From assembly GCA_036937835.1 (NCBI GenBank), contig CM072862.1, positions 10,581,501 to 10,645,500 of the forward strand: a stretch of 64,000 nucleotides of DNA, in the 5' to 3' direction. This DNA is from Pampus argenteus. Taxonomy: Eukaryota; Chordata; Actinopteri; Scombriformes; Stromateidae. Shown here piece by piece: positions 23,981 through 35,700 of this stretch. The notes below the pieces were generated by a model. The model made no database searches. It worked only from the letters and a program-made list of their open reading frames with translations, and had not been told where the DNA came from. Each line of letters starts with the position of its first letter. Position 1 is the first letter of the stretch. The position numbers were made by a program, and so were the translations under genes.

Positions 23981-26900
23981 TCAGGAACCATGACTCTGTT
24001 GTACCATCACTGCTGTTTCTTGTAGTTTGTTCCATGTCTGCGTTAAAGCTTTGTTTCTTTCATCCACTGACAGCGCTCTTCACATGAAAGCATAAGAAAC
24101 ACAGTCATGAGACTACAGTCCACATACAACTATCATCTGACTCATATCATCAGGTATATGTCATTATAATAAAACGATTCAGATGGAGATGAAGACACAA
24201 AGAACATAAACCTTTGCCGAAGGTAGAGATTGCAGGCTTCCTCTAGAGTGTCAAAGTTCAATGCATTTTGTTGCCGTGGACAGTCTGGAAGTGAAACAGT
24301 ATACTGCTTAATGATGTCAAGCTTTTCAAAATGGAAGCTGAAAAGCTGACTCTGGCAGTTTCCTTTAGAGGATGCATTGCAGCTGAGGTCCTGGTCACCT
24401 GGAGAGACACACAAGAGTTTAGTTGCAGCATTCGTTCAGTTTGATGAAACCGTGTTTGTGCAGCATATCCACTTTAATATAATACAATATACTGAATCAG
24501 CAATCAATACCTTTACTCCTGAAGCTGCATGCTATGCCATAATGAAAAACCAATATAAAACCGTTTTTGGGTTTACCTCGTATGAACAGAGTATGTTGTT
24601 TGGCGTTCAAAGCATAAACAGGATTGCAGGGAGTAGCCAGCCGATGAGTTGTGGGAGGAATCAAGAAGCACACAGTGGTTTTGTTGACGACATCTTGTAG
24701 GTACATTTTTCCATTTCTTTGCATCACAAGTGACTGGTCAATTGGGAAAGCAAAATAAGACTGCAGGCCTCAAAGAGAGTAAAATTATATGAAGTATTAC
24801 AATAATTCATTTTGTATTTTTTTTTCTCAACAACATAAGTGTTCTTACCAAACCTTGCAGGAACGGCACTGATGCAGTGATCGTTGGCAGGTTTCCACTG
24901 CCTTTTGACCTGTGGAGATATAGGAAACTGTGCAAATTTGCTTTCTTTGATACAATACATCATGTTGAGTAATATACCATGACACAGATGGGCATAACTG
25001 CATTTTATTTGATAAGAAAAACGTTAGATTCATAGATTAGATATAGAAATAGTCTAAAATTTAGCAAACCTTTCAGTGAGCTGTGTAGTGCAGGATTCTG
25101 TTCCATGTCCTGTGGTGACTGTATGAATTGCTCCATTCTTATAAACCACCATAAGATGGATTTCTCCTGCGGCAAAAGTCTGCGAATCATCATCAGACAG
25201 AGGCCAGTAATCTACAAATTGCAGCCTGGAGAAGGCACTGTCTGTAGCTGACACTAAGACAATAGACAATGGAGACCCTGAAGGAAAGACAAGAGAGGGA
25301 CACTGAATAAGAATCAAACAGGCCATAACCTTGTTACACACACACACCCACACAAACACACATCCTTTGTTTTTCTATCCACAAAACTGATTCATCCTCA
25401 TTATCGCTTTTCAGTCAAGTTTCTCGTTTCTCTGGGGTCAATCCTAAATATATCTCACAACTAATAGAGACGAGGAGCTCGGCAGAATTAACTAGATTAT
25501 GCTTTAATGTGTGCTGTATGTGTGAGTGTGCGTGTCTTGGGGGGTATTTAACCACATAGCCACTCTTTTTTGTTTGTTGTTGTTTGTTTGTTTTTTTGTT
25601 TGTATTTGTTGCTAAAGAGTAAGTCGTGGCATATTGGTGGATTCAGGTGTGTATAAATGTATCAGCTATCTAATGGCGTTTCTGTTCTGTCTATATTGTA
25701 CAGGATAATACACTGTAGTGTGGTCTGCTGATGCAAATTATAACCATGGTGCTGCTACTGTGCCAAGCAAATAGTGTGGAGACAGTAAAATAGAGGTTAA
25801 ACAACATTACCTTAAATGTCTAATATATTCAGACAAACACCACTGGCATTGTTGATCTTACTTTGTACAAGTTGAACACTCTTGATGAAAATGTGAAGTG
25901 CATGTACTTACAGGAACATGGTAAAAGTGCTAATGTCACACTACAGCTACTGATGCTGTCGACACAAATAGAACAATGAGAAAGGACTTAAAGTAAAAAT
26001 AAGGACTAGACTTAACTCAGTATATTGCGATGCAGGTTTTATTTAACAGCATGTGGAAATGCCCTTGGTTTGATACTGGTATGACAATGTTGTTCTAACC
26101 AAGTAAATACTATACATTATATTAAAAATGTGCCTAATATTCTTTTTAAAGCATCGATATGATGCTTGCAGATTGTTTAGAAACTTTAAAATTTGACATG
26201 CGGTGTGAGGCATTTTCTAAAATAAAATGATCTATTTAGAGAATTAAACTATACTATTTGTAAACTGCCACTGATTTGATAAAATGCTAAAGATAGCTGA
26301 CCAAGATTTGCTCACCACAATGTCTGTCCCAGACATACACCAAAGCATCACTGAGGCCAAGAGCTATGAAACGGGTGCATCTACTAACAGCAGAACAAAT
26401 GATTTCATTTGCATTTGGCCACAATACATCCGGCAAAGGTTCCACGTCTGCTTAAGAAAGAAAACATTTAGTTTGATTGCTGTCTCTAGTATGAAGACGA
26501 AGCACAAAACACAGGCGCTATCAACAGGCTATTGACAAAAGAAAATAAATATGTCAGTAAATTGTTAAGATTTGGTTGTGAGAAAATGAGTAAATAGCCT
26601 ACCTGGTTTGTTCTTTGGTGCTTTATGCAGCAAATACTGAAGAAGATTATAGCTGCCACTCCACCACACACAGACAGCAACAGGCAATCCTGCTGAGAAA
26701 AGGTCAGAGATTAAAGATGACATTAGTAGAAGCACAGCCAGACACCACCGATTTAAAAATACTTCAATCAGGGATTAAATGAATATAAGGGATAAAATCT
26801 GTACCCTTATGTCTGTCAATCTGTCATACACGCAGGGTTATTCATCAAAATATAAAGACCCTGCATATGATGTATTAAACTGCAATCTGCCAAAGTTTTT

Positions 26901-28704
26901 TTTAGGGGAAATGGCTCTGAAACAGCAACCACCTCCCCTACTTCGTTACCAACCTGACTTTGATTTATTATTGCCAGCAAACTGACCACAGGGCAAAAGA
27001 AAGTGCAGAGTGCAAAGTCTGAAAAAGAGTTCATATAATTAATGTGAGACAGCAACCACTCAAATGTCAACTCATTTGTGAAATGCTGATTGTATTAGAG
27101 TAAACTTTATTCTACCTTGGGCTGTCATTTTTTTCTTTTGCTTTTCCCACATCTGTATTGGAAGACTGTTCCTCCTCCCGTTGGCGAGTGCCCATGTGTC
27201 CGTCCAGAGCTAAATAGTGTGTCAAAATGTGTGTCGTCTGCAAGGCCTCAAGTGAACCGTCCGTTACTAAAACAGAAGAAACACAGAGAGAGATACAGAG
27301 ATACAGAGATACATAGACATCATCACTTTCATTTGTATACACACAAAAAAGTATATTTTTGCTCCGTTCAACAGCACTGTTTTGTGTTTTAAGTAATATA
27401 TATTCTACCTGCTGGAGTTACGGGAGGCTTGATTTTAATCACCACTGCAGCTGGAGACCATTTCATATCTCCAGATAAGTTTGGGTCCTGATGATAAAAC
27501 AAGAAAGAATTCTGTAGGTTTCTAAAAGTTTTCTTCTTTTTTTTTTTGCACCAAAGTAAGTGCATGTTTAAAAAAGCCTACCAATTAAATGACAGTACAA
27601 TACCTGTTTTTGTGCTGCCATCTCTAACTCTTTCCGCCATGCTTCTGAGGGGAAGTGATAGACTTCAAGCCAAACAGCACCGTTGCCTGATAGGGGATAA
27701 GAAATTCATGTGATTCACTAGTCGAATAGCTGGCTATTAATTACTTATCAAAATCAAACAATTAAAACAGAAAAGAGAGACCTCACTTACAGCTGATCGA
27801 TGCAGCTCCATAATCTCCCCCTTCAGATAGTTCAAATGTCAAGCAAATGCTCCTCCTGTTGATATCTTCCTAATATTGAAAGATTTTTTTCTATTTTAAT
27901 AGAATTACATACATACAATCTCAAGTAAAAATGAAGATTTTTATATGAATTCTTTTACAAATTTGGTTTACTAACAAAATACCAGAGGTCATATCTCACA
28001 AGATGGTAGATTTAAAATGACAGTACTCACCATGACATTAATAACGCTGAGGAGGTGAATAGTTTCAGAGTGATATGCAAACACTCTGGCAACACCTGAG
28101 GTCGAAAACAACAGCAGTGTAAAAATTAATTTCAATCTGTCCACTAAAAAAAAAAAAAAACCTGGCGGCTAACAGACACAAAGTTTTATTCAGGAGAGAG
28201 ATGATAAGTAGTGTACTACCCACCCATATCATCAATGCTGCCAAGCAGATAGGCCATCTCAGCCATGCTGGTCATTTGAACTGATGTCATTTCCAGCCTG
28301 TCCTGCAGCCACTGTGCCACACAGATCAGAGAAGACGCACACCACACAGACAAACCCCCGGAGTGTCCCAGACTGAGGTATCTGCCATCCTCCGAACATG
28401 CCAGGCAGTTGGTGCTCTCTGGGAGCTTAAGTGACAACAGTCAAAACATAATACCCAGAGGTTCTTTGGGAAAACACTGATCTTTCTCCACAAATAAACT
28501 TGACTTACTCAAAAGTGGGTGTAGATATCCCACTATACATAATAATTACCAGTATAGTAGCTGTTTTTCTGGACGGTTTGCCAAATCTTCTACTCACTTC
28601 CATAAAGAGCCTAAACATTTTAAACTCTGTACCTGAGTTGCACTGGATAGTTGCAAAGTAGGTGGTTTCTTTCTTGATTTCTCTGCTCTGCTAGTGGTTT
28701 CCAT
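23981..28704 (-). CDS. wdr93: WD repeat-containing protein 93 (15 coding exons)
   Basis: WD40-related protein; the family is associated with cilia and sperm axonemes, and its molecular role is poorly defined. Coding exons: 28704-28633, 28425-28224, 28095-28031, 27869-27791, 27686-27604, 27487-27409, 27266-27116, 27018-26954, 26689-26603, 26447-26316, 25277-25070, 24909-24849, 24760-24577, 24398-24212, 24077-23981. They join in frame to 583 residues (human about 690). Family landmarks in order: NCLACSEDGRYLSLGHSGGL, the AVWLEVYHFPSEAW block, VVIKIKPPV, VCVWWSGSYNLL, DVLWPNANEIICSAV...LGLSDALVYVWD, and a KNGA/RNGK propeller region, then a charged C-terminus. The start is the only ATG in frame after stops in the 28.7-kb exon. 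Two donors are weak (GTTTGC after 25070, GTTGGT after 26954), so those joins are less certain. Confidence 0.88.
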
Positions 28705-29272
28705 TTCTTAGTTTGTTGTACCTTTTCTGGTGCACATGGACTTCCTATGGTAAAATATACAATGTGTTTACCTTTCTGACAATGTCAAACAAAAATTGAA
28801 AACACATAACTACTTTGTGTGAAAGTAGAGCACATGCATTAACATGTTAAGAACAATTTAATACTAATAAATAAATGTAATACAATAATACAATACTTGC
28901 CTGAAATGTAAAAGTTTAAAGTAGAATGGACAGTACAGTATTTCAGTGAATGTACACTGTATATTACCTGGACGTATCAGAGTGATTTCAGTGGCGGTTT
29001 CACTGTTAAACCGTTAAGCCAAACAGCTAACGGCAGCTAAATGGCAGTACTGCTGCTGTATGTTCAGTTCTTTTTCAGTTTGTTCAAAAGCAGGTATTTC
29101 TATATATCCATGGTCAGCTACAACACTCACGGTAAACCAAGAGAACAGCAAGGTGTAAGATGTTGAACTTCTAGCTGCTAATTATAAAATATCACGCAGA
29201 GATGTCATAATTGTCAAAGGTCTTACCTGAATTGAGCCCAAGTTTACGGCGGCCTCGTTTTCTGGCTTGTTT
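28705..29272 (-). other. wdr93 5' UTR exons and intron
   Basis: On the minus strand a CAG/GTAAGA donor at about 29224 could splice to the acceptor near 28744, placing a non-coding first exon at about 29225-29280. That exon also contains an ATG-led open frame (MTTMKLPNKP...), but continuing it into the next exon meets a stop before the METTSR start at 28704, so it would act as an upstream ORF. Confidence 0.4.
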
Positions 29273-29516
29273 GGGAGTTTCATGGTTGTCATGACTGCAG
29301 TATTTTTCCTAGGATGGCGAGGTCATGACCCACCCTACTCTGCTTCTGATTGGCCAAACCTGATATTCTTACCCTAACCATAAGGCATGTCTATGAACCT
29401 GACCAACCCAGCCAACGAAGGCAACGAGTAATAGCCAATCAGAGGCAGAGTAGAGCGGGTCCTGACTTCGCCATCCTAGGAAAAACACAGTCGTCATGAC
29501 ACCCATGAAACTCACA
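29273..29516. mobile_element. Fold-back MITE-like element overlapping the probable wdr93 promoter
   Basis: Left arm 29273-29353 and right arm 29433-29516 are inverted copies of roughly 80 bases with about 85% identity by eye. Both read gagtttcatgg, gtcatgac, tttttcctaggatggcga, then ctactctg.ctctgattggc. The core of about 80 bases is unrelated. Each arm carries a CCAAT box (attgg/ccaat). The wdr93 5' exon appears to start in the left arm. No clean target-site duplication was identified. The motif set resembles a dispersed element of fish genomes, but the family name is not known to me. Confidence 0.8.
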
Positions 29517-32500
29517 AGCTATAATACATCCATTGCGAGACTGTCGTAGGACAATGACATTGATGACATGTTCAACATGAATTCACCTTTCTGTCACTTC
29601 TGCTGTTACACACATTAAGTTGTAGAAAGGATTTTATTTCAGATTCTCCATCGTTTTCTTTTCAGAAGTGTCAGCAGTGTATTTGTGATGAATTGAAGAA
29701 CAAAAACAATCCTGTTAAAGGATAAAAACATGGCAGCGTTTTATATGATAAAATATGATTTTTGTTACTACAACAGCATATTTGCAGTCTTATTAACCAA
29801 CACCTAAAAAAAACAGACAAACAAACAAACAAACATGACAGTCCATTAGATAGAGTTCTGCATAGCTGAAAATGTAATTAAATGAAACAGGAACTACCTG
29901 TATATAAAAAAAACAAGGTTTACATAAGTAAACGAACAACACTTTGAATCGCTTTGATATGTTTTATTCTTTTGAACTCTGCACAACAGGGCAAGAGAAA
30001 GTATACATGTGTAAATGCAGTTCATGATGCATACTCTCCTCTGTGACTCCTCTGTGACTTACATGTGACTTCAGCAGGTTTGTAGTACATAAAGAAAACC
30101 TACTGAGCAGTACACACTGGTGTCTTGTAAAAGCTCAGCACCAGTAAGAAAAAAAACAAACAAACAAACAAAAAAAAACAACAAACAAAAAACCCCTGTG
30201 AGCCTTTTGTGATTAAGATTTGCACAGATAAATGACATTTAGTGATCTTGTGAGAAATATTCAAGGCCAGCAATTCCTTCATATCTCAATAACCTGCAGA
30301 TAATTATGATCTTCAAACACTTGATATCATTACACATTTTTTCCTTCTGAAACCTTCTCATAATTATTGCCTGCTACCTGAATGTGAGCGGCATTATAAA
30401 CCACATTGGTATTCATAAATGCCTGACCATATGCCTAAATGATGATTTTGGGAAAAAAAAAACAAAAAAAATAACGTACCAGAAGGATTACAAGTGCAAC
30501 TGAGGAGTAAGCTCTGTCACCATAGCCAATCAAACTGTGCACTAAACATTTTTATCTCAATATTTCCTCCAGAGAGTAACATTTGAACATGTCAGAAAGC
30601 CACTTCTGGCATTAATTCGAACAGTGAAATCGCTAAGAAAGTTTTAAAATGTAACAGCTAATATAAGGCAGATAACAGAGTGAGTGGATAAATAATGACT
30701 CATAGTTGATATTGGCAGTTTGATTTTTGTTTTTGTTCTATAAAAGTTCATATTCTTAAGGCTTCTATGTCACCAGCTGTGTAATAACATTCAGTAGAAA
30801 ATCTGCAACCATGATGAACAATTACAATTTGAATGGTAATATCACTAGCCTGCTGCCCCTTTTTTCAGAGTGGGTTTAGTGCAAAAAAAACAAACAAAAA
30901 AAAAACAAAACACCTGAATGGGCGCAGATTATTATCTGGAAGCTGAAGACTATAAAGTTTCCAGGCTAGTGTTTAAAATACCCAAGTACCACAATGGGTT
31001 ATTGTGTAGTAAAATGTACACTTTTCACCAATATGGCTCCATATTTCCCTGACAACCCAACTATCTAGGGCTGACTTTGCAATCATTCACTATACACTAC
31101 TAAAACCCCAAATTTAGTGTTTTCTCCCATTTTGTAGTGCCATCTGAGTTCTCATGTGAGCATTAATGTATCCTATGCTGTGGATAGACTCAAAGGGACT
31201 ACAGCGAGAGCAAATCAACTATTACACTACCACAATTTGCAGCTTACCAGCATAGTGTTTGATTCTGCTTTTGTCCCTTTATAGTGATCAAGTGAACAAT
31301 TTCATACGCAGCTGACGTGTTGGGTGAAGTGGCCGCTAACCTCCCATTTCATCATTAATATTTTGAGGACTTTAAGGGGCAGCCTCAACCCAGTGATGCT
31401 CCACAACTGTCAGGTCAGAGAGAGATAAAATATACAATATATTATGTTTGCTATGTCTGCTTGGATACTAACACTTTGATCCAACATGACCTGACGCTTC
31501 AAGCTAAAGACAACGACACAGGACAGAGCAAGGTGGCTAAATACATCAGTAGTTCTAAGCAAAAGGAGAGAAAGGCGATTTCTTTCCAGTGGGTCAAAAT
31601 ACTTGAAACTAGATGCCTGATTAATAATGTCAGAAACTGTTTTTGGGGAGGAAAAAATTGTCTTTCCCCAGTATATTATTGCAACAGCCATCAAGGTGAG
31701 ACATTCTGATACCTTTGACTGTCATTGAAAAGAAAGAGTTGTAGTTAAATACTTGATACTAGATAAACATAAGTGCATTTGGGAGACAGCATATACCTCA
31801 ATACATTGAGGATATGGGATTTTCCGGTTTTTGCTCGTTGGGTTCAGCTGTTTTCAAATATTTAGTTAAGTTTGTAAAGTTTTTAGTTTGTTTAAAAATC
31901 AAATGTAGTGTGCAATATATGAGAACTATATAGAAATAACTTCATTTTAATGACATGTTGTATATTATTACCTCAAACACTACATTTTTTTAAAATTATT
32001 TCACTTGTTTCCAATTTCAATCAACTTGTTTCTATTTTGATGCTAGTGATTCATCTGCCGTAGTCTTGATAAACTAGATAAATTCCTGAAACATTTAGGG
32101 AAACTGCTGTGAGAACAAGTTGCATTGTCTCACCCTATTTGCATAATTATATGTGAATCATAAATCATGAATGAAGCAACTTTGATATAAAACTTTAAAG
32201 TACACCCTTAAAAAAAGCTGCATACATAAATCTAAAAATATTTAATGAAAGTGAAGGAATGTTTGACTTAAGTGTCAAAAAAGAAAGTGAATAAGTCAAA
32301 TTTGCTACCTTTTACATATTTTCAAAAAAAATGGTTTACACTGACACTGGTTTTACCAAACCTGGCAAAGACTATTAGGGAAACTGTCTGTCATGGCAAT
32401 GTGATGAACACAGACGCTTTCCAACATTATGCTTAAGTTAAAATTACTTTTCACATCAACATGACATGTGAAAGAAATGATAAGTTCAAAACAAATAGAC

Positions 32501-32719
32501 TTACAAACACCAGAGTGAAATCTGCTCTTGACTTGTAATTATTAGTGTTCACAGCATCCATCATCCATGCTCCCTGCAGAAGCAGTCTTTCATCCATAAT
32601 CCTTTATAACACTCAAGTTAAAGCGATTTGTTTGATACACATGTTGTTTATGCTTCCATGTAAAAAAAAAAAAATCCAAAAAATATCTGATGTTAACAAA
32701 CCAGGAGGGGGCGCCAATG
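29517..32719. other. Interval between wdr93 and ell3; includes the ell3 3' UTR
   Basis: AT-rich with (CAAA)n-type tracts at about 29816-29834 and 30149-30192. Candidate minus-strand AATAAA signals for ell3 are at about 29962 and 29634 (tttatt on plus), implying a possible 3' UTR of 2.8-3.1 kb. No coding exon was found. Confidence 0.4.
30149..30192. repeat. A-rich (CAAA)n simple repeat
   Basis: Runs of A interrupted by regularly spaced C, including acaaacaaacaaac. It may be a retroposon tail or a simple repeat. Confidence 0.8.
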
Positions 32720-35700
32720 CTACGAAGAAGCCTGAGAGACATCATAGTCTATGATGAACTGTTTGATGTAGGACAGTTTCTCGTGGAGATATTCACAACG
32801 TTTCTTCTCTTCCCGGTAACCTGGAAACTTCTGTGAAGAAAGGAGACAGCATTTTAATAAAAAAGTGAAATAAACACATGGAGCAAAGTGATGGACAGTG
32901 GCAGTGACCCTTTTAAATCTAATAAAACAGAACTTATATCTCTGGAGCTTTCTGATGTGCAACACTTGCAATGACAGTACAGATATTCTGACTTCACATG
33001 TATTGACACATTATACAAATGAATACAGTACAATAATAAGTCCAAATAGGTCACTGAACTGCTTCTCCAGCTATACAACATGACATCATTTAATAGGATC
33101 ATAATTTTGTAATATTTTCGTAATTTTGTTTGAGACCACAGAAGTGTTCATTATTGTAATTTACATCTTCTACAGTATATATAGTTTAAACATAATTCTG
33201 GAGCCAACACTAGTTTCCACCGATTCTGTCATATAAATGGTCAATATTTAAAACATAAATATTTGCACAAATTACAGTTATAGGCTCATAGCATGGTCAA
33301 AACTATCATGGCATGTCACTTGGCATTTATCCCAACATAGATGTGATATTGAGGTACTTTCACATGTGATTACTGTAAGGACATTTGTGTTTTACATGTT
33401 TGACTTACCTTACGATACTTGTTGTACTTTTCTAATATTTGGTCTTCCATTATCTAAATGGTACAAAACACAAATCAATACTTTGTGAATATTCATTTGC
33501 GTGACATGGATCAGTGTTTCCACATGTGTCTAGAACAAATCAGATGTCGTTACGTATGTACCTTGTATTCTTGAGTGCCAGGGGACAGGCTCTTGATCTT
33601 GGATCCCAGCTGAACGAACATGTGAGTTATGGTGGCGATCCTGGAGTGGAGGTCTTTGTACTCGTCATACTCTGCACAGAAATCAGCCTGGTACCTCTGA
33701 CGTTGCTCCAAACTTGTGATGGTGTCATACATGCTACGAGGAGACCCACAGACAAACATTTCTAGAGTTAGTGATGATATACCTGCGATATTATATTGAC
33801 TAACATTACAGACAGTATTCATCTTGAAGAATCTCCCTGATCACATGCAGCTGATTACAGAAATCAAAAAAAAAGAAACTAAACTAAAATCTCTCATCCT
33901 CCTTTCAGTAGCCACTATTATTTGTCACCTTTTATTATTTTAGAACCTCTACACAAAACCATTTGTTGTAAAAATGTCCTTAAATTACCTTTTTTAATTT
34001 TGTGTATTACCTTGTTTAACACAAAATGGCATAATATTTGTAATACTATGTTACCCCAATCATCACCTCTGCCTCAGTAAGTACTTCTTCATGTCCCACT
34101 TTATCCTTTATCTTTAATACACTTTTAAAAAAAGCAAACATATATTAAATGTGTAAAAGGGGACTTGTAGCAGTGTATATGAACAAGCGCAACAAAATGA
34201 TGGTAAATCATGTTTACACTCACAGCACATAATCCGGCTTCCCCTCAGAGGCCACATCATTTGTAATGTCAGGATCTAATAAAAATAAATTAATTAATAA
34301 AAAACATTAGACAAAAAAAATGACAGTGTGACTCAGTAAAGTAATCTGCATGACACTTTGATGTCTAAATGTTACACAAAAAGAGTGTGTGCCTGGCTGC
34401 CCGCCTCTGTACAGTCTCACTAAGAGCTTGTGGGTATCAGGAGACGCATCAGCTTAGAGACTCGATGCACTTTTTGAGCTGTTGTTGAGTCAGTCAGCCA
34501 CATAACACACTGAAGACTCAAGAGAGTGAGCTTAAGGGAATCAACACAGACATGCTTATGAGATAATACTGTATAAAGGCACCAATGGGGTGTCAGAGAA
34601 AACTCACACCCAATTACCACTAGCCATCTGTTCAAAATATGTGTGGTTATTGTTACTATGTATGGAGGAGAAACACAGAAACAACTATGTCACATGGAGT
34701 CATGTTAACCACAAAAAGAGGAGAAAGTTGAGCATAAAAGTGAAAAAAAAAAGTGTCTTACCATCAAGTTTGTCCATGTTCTGCTTGAGATCAGGACTTG
34801 TCTCTAACCATTCACTGCCTTGGTTGTCTTTTAACCTCTCCCGCTCCTTGTCTTTGTGCTTTTTAGATTTCTTCTTTCTGTGCTGACTGTTGGCGAGCTG
34901 CTGGTGAGCATAGTCCGACTCACCTTGTGGTGGCTGGTGACTGCTTACTTTGGGTTCTTGCTCCCTGGTCTCTGACACAGGCGTGTCAGAGGTGTTAGAC
35001 AGTTTGTGCATTAGAGGAAAGCCATTGTGACCCCCTGGTAAACCATTTTGATTCCCTGTATGGTTACTTGTCCTTTGAAACTCAGTCTTTGTGTGGAAAC
35101 CGGGGTTGAGGGTAGGAGTCACATTGTCATGACCTCCTTTATCGTTTAAAAGTCCATTTACAGCGGGCTGCTCCTGCAGCCTCTGGTCAGTTAGTCTTTG
35201 TCTCTTAACAGTTATCCTTTCCAGTGAGTCAAAAGGCACGGGACGTTTCTGGGAATGGTACAAAAGAAAGAAATTTAGTTATATTCATGAAATCATGTTA
35301 ACCTTTCTATACACTTACCAACCTGCAATCTAGTTTGTTAATGAGATCTCAAACTTAACTTACAAAATCATTTCAACTGACATCAGATGTTGACTAACGT
35401 CAGACAACAAGACAAACACAGGAGACTAGTGGGAAACAATTGTTCAAGTGCAAAATATACTGTGTATATAGTTAAGGAAGTTAAGGAATTGTATCTAAAT
35501 TGTTTAATCTTTCACATGAAACAACCAGGTTCAAACACATATTAACAAAAACTACATGGCCTCTTACCACAGCAGGGTTCTTTGCTGTGGCAAGTTGTAG
35601 TGTTGAATCCTCTGAGGTCTTCAGTATCGGTGCATTGGCTTGAAGATTCCTTAATTGGTTGCCGATGTGTGGTTGCAACTTCCTGTTAAAGAGAAAAGGA

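Noticed and set aside
34590..34886. 98-codon plus-strand frame over ell3 exon 8
   Set aside because: It overlaps a well-supported exon on the other strand and has no domain of its own.
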